From: Rhodanobacter sp.
Lineage (GTDB): Bacteria > Pseudomonadota > Gammaproteobacteria > Xanthomonadales > Rhodanobacteraceae
DNA: 64,000 bases
Reading direction: 5' to 3'
Assembly: GCA_004298045.1 (NCBI GenBank)
Contig: SCRM01000003.1
Location: 1-64,000 of the forward strand
The position numbers and the translations under genes are program-made. A model generated the notes under the pieces. That model saw nothing but the letters and a program-made list of their open reading frames with translations. It made no database searches and had not been told where the DNA came from. How positions within the stretch are numbered: position 1 is the first letter of the stretch; each line of letters starts with the position of its first letter. Shown here in pieces: positions 36,932 through 45,195 of this stretch.

Positions 36932-37422
36932 GCACGCGCTGGCTGCTTCCTGCATGCCTCGCCCTGGCGCTCGTCGCCTGCGGCAAGCACGAGGCGCCGC
37001 CGCCCAAGCCTGCGCCGGCACCCGCCAAGTCCACGCCGAAACCGGTGCCACCGCCGGTGGCAACACCCGCGGTACCGGCTTTCCGCGTCACCGCCGTCAC
37101 GCTCGGCACCATGCTCGATGACGCCTACGCGGTCACGCTGCCGACCACGCAGATTCCCGCCACCATCCACACCGTCTACGCCAGCGTCGCCACCACCGGC
37201 AGCACCCGCGGCGCCACGCTCGCGGCCAGCTGGCATTACCTCGAAGGCCAGGATCTTGCGGTCAACGAAACCAGCCAGAAGATCACCACCGACGGCCCGG
37301 CCACGACCGCGTTCAAGCTGTACAACCCGAACCGCTGGCCTGCCGGCTACTACCGCGTGGACATCTTGCTCAACGGCAAGATCGTGGCGCATCGCGCGTT
37401 CGAGGTAATCGAGAAAAAGTAG
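36928..37422 (+). CDS. Lipoprotein of unknown function
   Basis: 164 residues. Signal peptide [18 protein letters not shown] with lipobox LVAC. A Pro/Lys/Ala-rich linker (about 22-55) leads to a compact beta-rich domain ([20 protein letters not shown] to [20 protein letters not shown]). The closing segment resembles lipoproteins that bind or present small ligands, but I do not recognise a named family. Coupled to queF by a 4-bp overlap, though a functional link is not obvious. The stop codon is directly adjacent to the convergent GDPD stop. Confidence 0.8.
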   Translation: MSTRWLLPACLALALVACGKHEAPPPKPAPAPAKSTPKPVPPPVATPAVPAFRVTAVTLGTMLDDAYAVTLPTTQIPATIHTVYASVATTGSTRGATLAASWHYLEGQDLAVNETSQKITTDGPATTAFKLYNPNRWPAGYYRVDILLNGKIVAHRAFEVIEKK

Positions 37423-38439
37423 TCAGCCGCCATCCGCCGCACGCCGGCCCAGCGCGGGGTCATCGGTAAAAAACGCGTCAATGCCGGCGACGAGATGCGC
37501 GCGGATTTCTTCAATGCTGCCCGCTTCGTTGCGCTGCGCGTCCGCACCATCGCGCAGTGCCGGCGGCAGAAACGCGTTCTCGGGGCGGAACGTCCACACA
37601 TGCACTTCCAGCCCGGCAGCGTGCGCATCGCGCACCAGATGCGTCGGCGCGCCGAGCTTGCCCTCCGCGGTGAGCGGCAGCACCGCGCGCGTCGAGGGAC
37701 CAATTGCATCGGCGTAGCGGGCGATTTCGCGCAACCCTTGCGGCGTGGTCATGGCCGCGTAGTCGAGCGCGCCACCGGCGGCGGCAATGTCATACGGCTG
37801 CGCCGGTGGCGCGTCGAGAAGCTGCAGCAGCCGCACGTTCCGCAACCCGCGACGACGGCGCTCGGTGTCGAGATGACGCAGGTTGGCGGTTTCAAAGGAC
37901 TGGATTTCGACCGGGCCAGCAGCGGGCAGCGCGTTGAGCAACACCTCCTCCATCGCCAAGCCGATGCCGCGGAAATACGTGCCATGCTTGATCTCGGGGA
38001 TCAGCCCCACCGCCCGTCCGCGCGCCGCGCCTGCGGCCTGCGCCAGCGCGGCGATCTCGTCCCACGTCGGCACCGCGTACAGGCCATCGTGCGCGGTGCC
38101 GCGCAGCGCCGGCAGGCGTTCGCGGGCGCGCAGGGTCTTGAGCTCGGCAAGGGTGAAATCCTCGGTGAACCAGCCGGTAACGGCGGCGCCGTCGATCTGC
38201 TTCGTCGTGCACCGCGCGGCAAATTCCGCATGCGCGGCGACATCAGTAGTGCCGGAAATCTCGTTCTCGTGGCGCGCCACCAGCACGCCGTCCTTCGTCA
38301 TCACCAGGTCGGGTTCGATGAAATCCGCGCCGTCGTCGATGGCCCGCGCATACGCGGCCAGCGTGTGCTCCGGCAACCACGCGCTGGCGCCACGGTGCGC
38401 AATGACCGCTACCTGTTTTGCCAGCGGCCGCTCCGCCAT
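37423..38439 (-). CDS. Glycerophosphodiester phosphodiesterase
   Basis: 338 residues. The GDPD catalytic segment is intact: VIAHRGASAWLPEHTLAAYA, then DFIEPDLVMTKDGVLVARHE with the metal-binding Glu and Asp and the second His. It hydrolyses glycerophosphodiesters to glycerol-3-phosphate and an alcohol. The length and the GWFTEDFTLAELKTLRARER segment resemble the periplasmic GlpQ group, yet no signal peptide is visible. ATG 38439 has GGAGG at ideal spacing; 38445 is an alternative. A much longer open frame upstream is antisense to other genes. Confidence 0.9.
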   Translation of the reverse strand: MAERPLAKQVAVIAHRGASAWLPEHTLAAYARAIDDGADFIEPDLVMTKDGVLVARHENEISGTTDVAAHAEFAARCTTKQIDGAAVTGWFTEDFTLAELKTLRARERLPALRGTAHDGLYAVPTWDEIAALAQAAGAARGRAVGLIPEIKHGTYFRGIGLAMEEVLLNALPAAGPVEIQSFETANLRHLDTERRRRGLRNVRLLQLLDAPPAQPYDIAAAGGALDYAAMTTPQGLREIARYADAIGPSTRAVLPLTAEGKLGAPTHLVRDAHAAGLEVHVWTFRPENAFLPPALRDGADAQRNEAGSIEEIRAHLVAGIDAFFTDDPALGRRAADGG

Positions 38440-38526
38440 CGCCATCGCCTCCAGCCCGGAGCCGCCAGCATAGACGCACCCGACTGCGGTTCGTAGGATC
38501 GAGGCACCTCGCGCACGATTCCCGCC

Positions 38527-39198
38527 ATGCCGAAAAAGCCTTCCACCAGCGTCAGCCCCGCCGCCCGCCTCAAGGCGCGCCATCGCGTCATCCGCGACGC
38601 GCAACCCGAGGCGCTGCGCCTGCGCATCCACCGCGCGCTGAGCTGGCTGGCGCGCGCGGAGCGGGAAACGACCGATCACGACGCACGCTTCATCTTCCTG
38701 TGGATTGCGTTCAATGCCGCCTACGCCAGCGAGTTCGGCTTCGAGCAGCGCGAGCGCGAGCAGACGCGCGGTTTCATTGCGCGCTTGCTGCGGCTGGATG
38801 GCGAGCACCGGCTGCACGCGGCGCTGTTCGACCAGTTCACCGGGCCGATCCGCACCCTGATCGACAACAAGTTCGTGTTCGAGCCGTTCTGGCGCGCGTT
38901 GCGCGAGCACGACGGCAGTGGCGCCTGGGAGGCCTCTTTCGCCAAGGCGAAACGGCTGGCGCTGGATGCGGCGATGGCGAACGACACCGCCACGCTGCTC
39001 TCCATCGTGCTCGACCGCCTGTACGTGCTGCGCAACCAGCTGATCCACGGCGGCGCGACCTGGGGCGGCACCACCAACCGCGCGCAGCTCCGGGACGGCA
39101 CCGCCATTCTCGGCACGCTGGTGCCGCTGGTGATCGAGCTGATGCTGGCGGGCACGGACGACGAGGACTGGGGCGGCGTGGCATTTCCCGTGGTGTGA
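38527..39198 (+). CDS. HEPN-domain protein
   Basis: 223 residues, nearly all helical. The HEPN signature RNxxxH is present as LRNQLIHGGATW (Arg169, His174), preceded by LLSIVLDRLYVLR. HEPN proteins with this motif are often RNases or toxin components. No MNT nucleotidyltransferase antitoxin or restriction partner lies next to it, so it is an orphan. It is divergent from the GDPD gene across an 87-bp gap. Function not assignable beyond the domain. Confidence 0.75.
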   Translation: MPKKPSTSVSPAARLKARHRVIRDAQPEALRLRIHRALSWLARAERETTDHDARFIFLWIAFNAAYASEFGFEQREREQTRGFIARLLRLDGEHRLHAALFDQFTGPIRTLIDNKFVFEPFWRALREHDGSGAWEASFAKAKRLALDAAMANDTATLLSIVLDRLYVLRNQLIHGGATWGGTTNRAQLRDGTAILGTLVPLVIELMLAGTDDEDWGGVAFPVV

Positions 39199-39274
39199 GC
39201 GGTACAGGCACCGCGCCCCATAATGCCCGGCGAGCGGTGACGCAAGGTGCGCCGCGCAGCAACCGGGCCAAGGC

Positions 39275-40705
39275 GTGCGCAACCTCGAATCCGACAGCAG
39301 CATCCCGGCACCGGAAATCTCGGCCGAGCGCATGCCCACCGCGCTGGCACACCGCCCGTGGGTGTTCGCCACCATTTCCTTTGCGCTGATGATGATGGCG
39401 ATCGACGCCACCATCGTCGCCACCGCGCTGCACACGCTGCAGCACGACCTGCACGCGTCGATCAACTGGGCCGGCTGGACGATCACCGCATATTCGTTCG
39501 GCTTTTTGCTGATGCTGCCGGTGACCGGCAAGCTGAGCGAGCAGTACGGACGGCGGCGGGTGTTTCTCGCCTCGGTGACCGCGTTCACCGTGGCCTCGCT
39601 GTTGTGCGGGCTGGCCGGCAACATTTACCAGCTGATTGCGCTGCGCGCCGTGCAGGCCGCCGGCGGCGCCGGGTTCACGCCGTCGGCCACCGGCATCGTG
39701 GTGGATTACTTCGGCAAGGAGCGCGACCGCGCGGTGAGCCTGTTCGGCAGCATCTTTCCGATCGGTGCGGTGATCGGGCCGATCTTCGGCGGCTTTTTCG
39801 TCACCTACTGGAGCTGGCGCGGCATTTTCTTCGTCAACGTGCCGATCGGCATCGCGGTGATCGCGCTGTCGCTGCGGTTCATTCCCAAGGATCGCCCGGA
39901 GATCCTGCGCGCGCGCACCCGGCGCGACGTCATCGGCATGGCGCTGCTCGGCGTCGGGTTGGTGGGCGGCATGCTGGCGGTGAGCTATCTGGGCGAACGC
40001 CACGCGCAGCTGCAGCTCGCGGCGTTCTTCGTGCCGGGCGCGATCGCGGTGCTGGCGCTGTGGGGTTTCCTGCGCCACATCCGCCGCACGGCCGACCCGT
40101 TCATTGCGCCGCACATGATCTACGGCCGCGGCTTCGGCGCGGTCAACGCGATCAACGCGCTGTATGGCGGCGTGCGCTCCGGCGCCATCGTGCTGGTGCC
40201 GCTGTACGCCACCGCGCGCTACGGCATCGATGCACTGCGCTCGGGCACGCTGCTGGTGGCGCAGGGCGTGGCGACGTTCGCATTCTCCATCATTGCCGCG
40301 CTGCTGATCCGGCGCACCGGTTACCGCCTGCCGATCTACGTCTGCGGCGTCGCGGTGGCGATCGGCATCGTGCTGTTCGCACTGCCGCCACCGGCCGGCA
40401 TCGCGCCCTACACCTGGCTCGCGGCTACCGCGTTTCTCGTTGGTGCCGGCGGCGGTGGACTCAACCCGGCCAGCCGCAACGCCGGGCTGCAGCTGGAACC
40501 GGAACACGCCTCCACCCTGGCGGCGCTGCGCACGATGGCGCTGCAGATGGGCACCATCACCACCATTTCGCTCGCCACCGCGTGGCTCACCGGGCGCGCC
40601 GACCCGGGCACCGCGCAAGCCTGGGTGTTCGTTGCCGTCGCCGCCGCGCTGGTGGCCGGCCTGCCACTGGTGGCGCGCATTCCCGATCACCGCGGTGCGT
40701 GGTGA
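39275..40705 (+). CDS. MFS exporter, DHA2 (EmrB/QacA-like) family
   Basis: 476 residues, about 14 hydrophobic segments. MFS motif A is GKLSEQYGRRRVFL; motif D1/C-type glycines are in SIFPIGAVIGPIFGGFFVTY. A TM1 acidic residue (MMAIDATIVATAL) is typical of DHA2 drug:H+ antiporters. Likely exports a drug or metabolite across the inner membrane; no partner membrane-fusion protein is adjacent. Start is a GTG at 39275; ATG 39332 (MPTALAHRP) is an equally plausible shorter start. Confidence 0.88.
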   Translation: MRNLESDSSIPAPEISAERMPTALAHRPWVFATISFALMMMAIDATIVATALHTLQHDLHASINWAGWTITAYSFGFLLMLPVTGKLSEQYGRRRVFLASVTAFTVASLLCGLAGNIYQLIALRAVQAAGGAGFTPSATGIVVDYFGKERDRAVSLFGSIFPIGAVIGPIFGGFFVTYWSWRGIFFVNVPIGIAVIALSLRFIPKDRPEILRARTRRDVIGMALLGVGLVGGMLAVSYLGERHAQLQLAAFFVPGAIAVLALWGFLRHIRRTADPFIAPHMIYGRGFGAVNAINALYGGVRSGAIVLVPLYATARYGIDALRSGTLLVAQGVATFAFSIIAALLIRRTGYRLPIYVCGVAVAIGIVLFALPPPAGIAPYTWLAATAFLVGAGGGGLNPASRNAGLQLEPEHASTLAALRTMALQMGTITTISLATAWLTGRADPGTAQAWVFVAVAAALVAGLPLVARIPDHRGAW

Positions 40706-40786
40706 ACACGGCTTGATGCAGCGCAATCGAACGTCGCGCGCACGGCGGCTATGCTGGGGCCTTCAACCGGAACGTGGAGGGACGCG

Positions 40787-41290
40787 ATGGGCGACGAAAC
40801 GATCAAGGTGGGCACCATCCGGCGGCTCGCCGGCGGGGCGTTCGAAGGCAAGCTCTCCCGCGTGTATGAAGGCCACACCCGCGCCGAAGTGTGGAAATTC
40901 CTCACCGTGCCGGCATCGATGGCGCAATGGCTTGCCGCCGGCACCATCGAACTGCGCGTCGGCGGCGCGGTGAACATCGACTTCCACGACAGCGGCGTAG
41001 TGATTGCCAGCCAGGTGACCGAACTCGACCCCGAGCGCGTGCTGACCTACTCGTGGAGCCACGGCAAGGACCCGGAGCGCCCGCTGCGCTGGCAGCTCGA
41101 CGACGACCCGGCCGGCGTCAGGGTCACGCTCACCGTGCACACCCCGGCCAACGAAGACCCTGGCAAGGCCTGCGCCGGTTTCGAAGGCCACCTGGAAATG
41201 CTCGGCGCCGCGCTCGAAGGCGTGCCGATCAAGTTTCCCTTCGACGTGTTCCTCGCGGCGCGCACGGCGTATCGCGGCCAGCTCGAATAA
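40787..41290 (+). CDS. SRPBCC/AHSA1-like domain protein
   Basis: 167 residues from ATG 40787, with GGAGGG before it. The START-like fold is shown by KLSRVYEGHTRAEVWKFLT, MAQWLAAGTIELRVGGAVNI and LTYSWSHG. Such proteins bind hydrophobic ligands or act as Hsp90 co-chaperone relatives; the role here is unknown. Same strand as the cupin and hemerythrin genes that follow, with short gaps, so the three may form one unit. Confidence 0.82.
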   Translation: MGDETIKVGTIRRLAGGAFEGKLSRVYEGHTRAEVWKFLTVPASMAQWLAAGTIELRVGGAVNIDFHDSGVVIASQVTELDPERVLTYSWSHGKDPERPLRWQLDDDPAGVRVTLTVHTPANEDPGKACAGFEGHLEMLGAALEGVPIKFPFDVFLAARTAYRGQLE

Positions 41291-41362
41291 CGCCTTGATG
41301 CCGGTCATGGAGCATCGTGCGGGCGCGCACGATGCTCGAGGCCTCCATCCGGCCAGACCATC

Positions 41363-41728
41363 ATGCTGATCGAATCCATCCGCGCGCTCGCGCAGTTCAG
41401 TCCCGACCACTTCACCCCGGTCACGCTTGCGCGCACCGAGCACAGCGACATGAAAGTCGTCGGGCTCGAAGCCGGACAGGCGATTCCGGTGCACCACCCC
41501 GGCAGCGACCTCACCATGGTGGTGATCGAAGGCGAGGCCACCCTGGTGGCCGGCGATGAGGAACTTGCGCACGCCGGCCCCGGTGCCGTGCTGCACGCCA
41601 AGGCCGGCGAGGCGCGCGGCGTGCATGCGGACACGCGCACCATCCTCGTCATCACCGCCAGCCCGCCGCCCACGCCGGCCGACCACCGCGAGTTGGCCGA
41701 GCACTTCGCCAAGGGCACCTGGCGCTGA
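41363..41728 (+). CDS. Small cupin-domain protein
   Basis: 121 residues forming one cupin barrel: GLEAGQAIPVHHPGSDLTMV carries the first metal-binding histidines, VVIEGEATLVAGDEELAHAG the middle strands, and GPGAVLHAKAGEARGVHAD the second motif. The metal and substrate are unknown. It is followed 57 bp later by a hemerythrin-domain gene. Such cupin-hemerythrin pairs are common in organisms facing nitric oxide or low oxygen, which is a contextual hint only. Confidence 0.82.
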   Translation: MLIESIRALAQFSPDHFTPVTLARTEHSDMKVVGLEAGQAIPVHHPGSDLTMVVIEGEATLVAGDEELAHAGPGAVLHAKAGEARGVHADTRTILVITASPPPTPADHRELAEHFAKGTWR

Positions 41729-41785
41729 CCCGCCACGACAATGCGGGCGCACAATGGCCGGCATCGTCACGCGAGGAAACACTCC

Positions 41786-42250
41786 ATGGACGCCACCACT
41801 CCCAGCAAACTGCTGGCCGTGCAGCACCAGCACATCGACCAGGGCGTTGCCGGCATCGTCGGCGGCAACGATGACACCGCTGCGCTGGCGGCTTCGCTCA
41901 AGCTGCTGCGCCAGCACCTGCACCTGGAGGAAACCGCGCTGTTCCCGCCGCTCGAAGCCGACGGCCTCACCCTGCCGGTATTCGTGATGAAACGCGAGCA
42001 CGGACAGATGTGGCCGCTGATCGCGCGCCTCGAAGCGGCATGCGCGAACGGCGCCACCGCGGAAAGCCTGCGCGCGGATTGCGCCACGCTGCTGCAGCTC
42101 CTCGGCATGCACAATCCCAAGGAAGAGCAGATCGTCTACACCGCCGCGGACCGCTACGAACCCGCGCACCCAGGTACCCCGCTGGTCGCGGCCATGGCGA
42201 AGGCCAAAATGCCGGAAGGCTGGCGCTGCGCGATGGCGCCACGGGGGTAA
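41786..42250 (+). CDS. Hemerythrin HHE-domain protein
   Basis: 154 residues from ATG 41786, with GAGGAAAC upstream; a longer frame start at 41741 is unconvincing. The diiron-binding pattern is visible: QHQHIDQGVAG, LRQHLHLEETALFPPLE, REHGQMWPLIARLE and LGMHNPKEEQIVYTAAD. It probably binds oxygen or nitric oxide, or acts in iron handling. It ends 7 bp before the convergent DNA ligase stop. Confidence 0.88.
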   Translation: MDATTPSKLLAVQHQHIDQGVAGIVGGNDDTAALAASLKLLRQHLHLEETALFPPLEADGLTLPVFVMKREHGQMWPLIARLEAACANGATAESLRADCATLLQLLGMHNPKEEQIVYTAADRYEPAHPGTPLVAAMAKAKMPEGWRCAMAPRG

Positions 42251-42257
42251 CCCCTGC

Positions 42258-43130
42258 TCATTTGCCGCCCGCCTCCGGCGGCGGTCCACCCGGCCGACGA
42301 TGGAGGAACCGCGCAAAACGCGGCAAGCCGTTCCTGGTGTGGCCATTGAAACGGTAGGTCACCCACGCGCCAACGGGCGGCGGCACCGCGCGGTCGGCAT
42401 CGGAAAAGCCAGAGCCAATGGCGAACCGGCGCCCGTCCGGCGTGCGCACTTCCAACGCGCCCATACGCCCCGCCAGCCGCCCCTTGCCCGGCCGGATCGC
42501 CACCACGCGCGCTTCCGCGTCCGCATACGGTTTCAGCTTGAACAGGCCCGCGTTGCGACCCGCCCGGTACGCTGCATCGCCACGATGCAGTACCAGCCCT
42601 TCGCCACCGCGCGCCACCACGCGCCCAAGCTCGGCGTCGAGCTGCGCCGCATCGGCCACGCGGAACTGGCGCACGGCAAGCACCCACGGCGCCCCGATCG
42701 CGGCCACCACCGCGCGGATCGCCGGCACCCGCGCATCGAAACGGCCGCCATGCGCCGGCAGATCGAACACCCGATAACTGATCTCGCGCCATGCGGGATC
42801 GTCCGCCGCCGCGCCGCGCACGATGGCCGACGCCCGCTCGAACCGCCCATAACCCGCCCACAGCTCGCCATCCAGCGGCGTCCGCGGCCAGCCGCGCGTG
42901 AACCAAGCCGGCACGCGCACCACCGTGCCCTCGCGCGTACGCAGGCGTTCACCGTCCCAGTAACCGCGCACGCCGTCGTACTTCTCGCTGACCCAGTAAG
43001 CCGGCAAATCCAGCCCACTGCGATACACATCCACCAATTCCACCGGCGGCCGCGCATTGCCGGCGACGACTGGCGCCAAGCCGCTCCATGCCAGCATGCC
43101 CAGCACCAGCCACCGCATCATTCCGCGCAT
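42258..43130 (-). CDS. Minimal ATP-dependent DNA ligase, exported (Lig E type)
   Basis: 290 residues. The nucleotidyltransferase motif I is SEKYDGVRGYWDGERL with the adenylated Lys; LDGELWAGYGRF is motif III-like, and GGEGLVLHRGD and LFKLKPYADAEARVV are motifs IV and V. An OB domain closes the protein. The N-terminus MRWLVLGMLAWSGLAPVVAG is a signal peptide, the mark of the periplasmic Lig E group, which is linked to uptake of damaged extracellular DNA. Several ATGs (43130, 43121, 43118) are possible. comM is also in the window. Confidence 0.88.
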   Translation of the reverse strand: MRGMMRWLVLGMLAWSGLAPVVAGNARPPVELVDVYRSGLDLPAYWVSEKYDGVRGYWDGERLRTREGTVVRVPAWFTRGWPRTPLDGELWAGYGRFERASAIVRGAAADDPAWREISYRVFDLPAHGGRFDARVPAIRAVVAAIGAPWVLAVRQFRVADAAQLDAELGRVVARGGEGLVLHRGDAAYRAGRNAGLFKLKPYADAEARVVAIRPGKGRLAGRMGALEVRTPDGRRFAIGSGFSDADRAVPPPVGAWVTYRFNGHTRNGLPRFARFLHRRPGGPPPEAGGK

Positions 43131-43244
43131 GCCCGCCGCCCTGCTGAGGAGAGCATCAAATGCTCGAATCGCGTGATGCCAAGCGCCAGCAGTCCAGCAC
43201 CAGATCACCCGTCATCCACGCCGCATCGCGGCGTAGGGCCACCC

Positions 43245-43832
43245 TCACTTCTTCGACACGAACCGGTTGTCGCGGAGGTAGAAGCGCAGGGGTTTGTTGG
43301 CCCATTCGCCGGCGTAGTCCACGCCCACGCGCGCGCGGGTGACAATGGCGATGCGGTGGCGGTGCGGGGGCTCGGCGAGGTAGAGGGTGTTGGCGCACAG
43401 GTCGCGGCCGTAATCGGCGAGGTCGATGGCCATCGCCTTGCACAGGCGGGCGGGGCCATTGGTGGGGCCGGCGAGGTTGGCGACCGGTTCGAGCGCGCGC
43501 AGCAGCACCGCGGTGCCGACGCCCTGGGGTTCGGTGACCACGTTCATGCAGTGGTGCATGCCGTAGACAAAGTACACGTAGGCATGGCCGGGCGGGCCGA
43601 ACATGGCGCGGGTGCGCGGGGTTTCGCCGCGGGCGGTGTGGGCGGCCAGGTCGCCGGGGCCGAGGTAGGCCTCGGTTTCGACGATGCGGCCGATGCGGGC
43701 GACGCCGCCCACCACGTGCACCAGGTACTTGCCCAGGAGCGCGCGTGCCACCACCTTGGTCTTGCGGGCGTAGAAATCGCGCGGCAACTTGCACAGCGCG
43801 CGCGGGTCGAGTGTTTCGGAAGGAGCGATCAC
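43245..43832 (-). CDS. 3-methyladenine (alkyladenine) DNA glycosylase, AAG/MPG family
   Basis: 195 residues from GTG 43832. AAG signatures: ARALLGKYLVHVVGGVARIG, IVETEAYLGPGDLAAHTARG (catalytic Glu region), MFGPPGHAYVYFVYGMHHCM, and GPARLCKAMAID. It removes alkylated and deaminated purines to start base-excision repair. No in-frame ATG fits the family N-terminus; the open frame further upstream crosses the divergent DUF1820 start. It is followed on the same strand by the ligase gene after 114 bp. Confidence 0.9.
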   Translation of the reverse strand: MIAPSETLDPRALCKLPRDFYARKTKVVARALLGKYLVHVVGGVARIGRIVETEAYLGPGDLAAHTARGETPRTRAMFGPPGHAYVYFVYGMHHCMNVVTEPQGVGTAVLLRALEPVANLAGPTNGPARLCKAMAIDLADYGRDLCANTLYLAEPPHRHRIAIVTRARVGVDYAGEWANKPLRFYLRDNRFVSKK

Positions 43833-43914
43833 GGGGCACCATCGTAGTGCGCGGCTGGCGCTGCGCGGTGATTTACGTGATCCTGAGGGCCAGCGGCAAA
43901 CCGGCGTTTTCAAC

Positions 43915-44238
43915 ATGTATCGAGTGAGCTTCATCAATCAGGGCAAGGTGTACGAGGTTTACGTGAAACACGTGAGCCAGCCGGATCTGTACGGCTTCGT
44001 GGCGCTGGAGGATTTCGTGTTCGATACCGGCTCCTCGATCCTGATCGACCCGGTGCAGAAGGCGTTGCAGGCGGAGTTCGAGGGCGTGAAGCGCTCCTAC
44101 GTACCGATGCACGCAGTGATCCGCATCGACGACGTCGAGCAGGCCGGCACGGCGAAGGTGAAGCCGGGTACCGAAGGCGGCAGCGTGGTGACGCCGTTTC
44201 CGCTGTACGGCGGGCCGAAGTCGCGCCCGTCGGATTAG
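43915..44238 (+). CDS. DUF1820 family protein
   Basis: 107 residues from ATG 43915 (MYRVSFINQGKVYEVYVKHV). The opening and the following SQPDLYGFVALEDFVF match DUF1820, a small cytoplasmic family of unknown function in gamma- and beta-proteobacteria, here at its normal length. The final 4 bp overlap the convergent methyltransferase stop. Confidence 0.88.
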   Translation: MYRVSFINQGKVYEVYVKHVSQPDLYGFVALEDFVFDTGSSILIDPVQKALQAEFEGVKRSYVPMHAVIRIDDVEQAGTAKVKPGTEGGSVVTPFPLYGGPKSRPSD

Positions 44239-44870
44239 GAGCGCCGCGCCACCGCGAGGAAAATCGGGTATTCGTGCATGCTGCCGTCGTCGGCCGCGCG
44301 CTGCACCGTGTGTGCAGTGGTGAACTGCGGCTCGGCAAAGCCGGCGTCGCGCAACCAGGTGGCGAAGGTGGCGCGGTCGAAGCCGTGGTGGGCAACACCC
44401 TTGGCTGCGCCGTGGAAGCTGCCGTCTTCGGTGTCGAGATCAGCCAGCGCGACGCGGCCGTTCGGCGCCAGGTGGTCGAACAGCACGCCGAGCAGCGCCG
44501 GCACGTCGGCCACGTGGCGCAGCACCATTGACGCGTAGATGAGGTCGTACCGGTTGGCAGGCATGGCCTGCGGCACGTTGCCGGTGATGACGTCGACGTT
44601 TTCCAGGTGCTTGGCGGCGCACTTGGCGCGCAGCACGTTGAGCATGCCGGCAGAGGCATCCAGCGCCGTTACGCGCGCCAGGTGGCGCGCCATGATGAGC
44701 GTGACCAGCCCGGTGCCGGCACCGAACTCGAGCGCGGTTTCAGTGCCGGCCGGGGCGAGCGCGTTGCGCATCGCGCGGGCGACTTTCTGCGCCATGAAAA
44801 CCCGCTGCGGATCGTTGTCCCACTCGTTGGCGAGCGCGTCGAAGCGCTCCACGTTGGCATCGGGGTTCAT
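44235..44870 (-). CDS. Class I SAM-dependent methyltransferase
   Basis: 211 residues from ATG 44870 with GGAG upstream. MNPDANVERFDALANEWDND opens the protein; motif I is ALEFGAGTGLVTLIM and motif II ends VTALDASAGML. LADLDTEDGSFHG and a catalytic-domain tail follow. Similar to methyltransferases of the UbiE/type 11 group that act on small molecules. Its start overlaps the stop of a 58-residue zinc-ribbon protein (ATGA), so the pair is translationally coupled. Confidence 0.85.
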   Translation of the reverse strand: MNPDANVERFDALANEWDNDPQRVFMAQKVARAMRNALAPAGTETALEFGAGTGLVTLIMARHLARVTALDASAGMLNVLRAKCAAKHLENVDVITGNVPQAMPANRYDLIYASMVLRHVADVPALLGVLFDHLAPNGRVALADLDTEDGSFHGAAKGVAHHGFDRATFATWLRDAGFAEPQFTTAHTVQRAADDGSMHEYPIFLAVARRS

Positions 44871-45043
44871 ACCGTCTCCTGCTCGCCGCGCCGGGTGCCG
44901 CGCAGGCGTTTGCGGGCGCCACAGCGTGGGCATTTCCACACCGGCAGGCGCAGCGGCCGTGCGCCACGGCCGCGCACGGGTGCGGGTGCGACCGTGTCGG
45001 CGACGGTGCCGTCGATGGCGGGCTTCGGGTCATTCATGGGCAT
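44867..45043 (-). CDS. Small zinc-ribbon-like protein coupled to the methyltransferase
   Basis: 58 residues from ATG 45043 (or 45037). An acidic and Pro/Ala-rich first half precedes WKCPRCGARKRLRGTRRG, a single CPxCG knuckle followed by a very basic patch. One CxxC pair could bind zinc as a dimer or bind nucleic acid. No family recognised. The 4-bp overlap with the methyltransferase start supports it being real. It is divergent from the GGDEF gene. Confidence 0.6.
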   Translation of the reverse strand: MPMNDPKPAIDGTVADTVAPAPVRGRGARPLRLPVWKCPRCGARKRLRGTRRGEQETV

Positions 45044-45195
45044 GGGGTGCACCCCGTGGCGGCAGGCCGCAATGGGTCAAGAAGTAACCGGTTTGACGGC
45101 GATTGTCGCTGACCCCGGTCAGCCGGTACCGCCGGCGTGTGCGAAACTTTGCCCACTGTATCGGCGGCGTTGCAAGACCAGGGGGAGCCGCGTTC

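Noticed and set aside
43150-43164. GAGCATCAAATGCTC hairpin between the ligase and glycosylase genes as a terminator
   Set aside because: Only 6-bp arms and no T-run in either direction; too weak to call.
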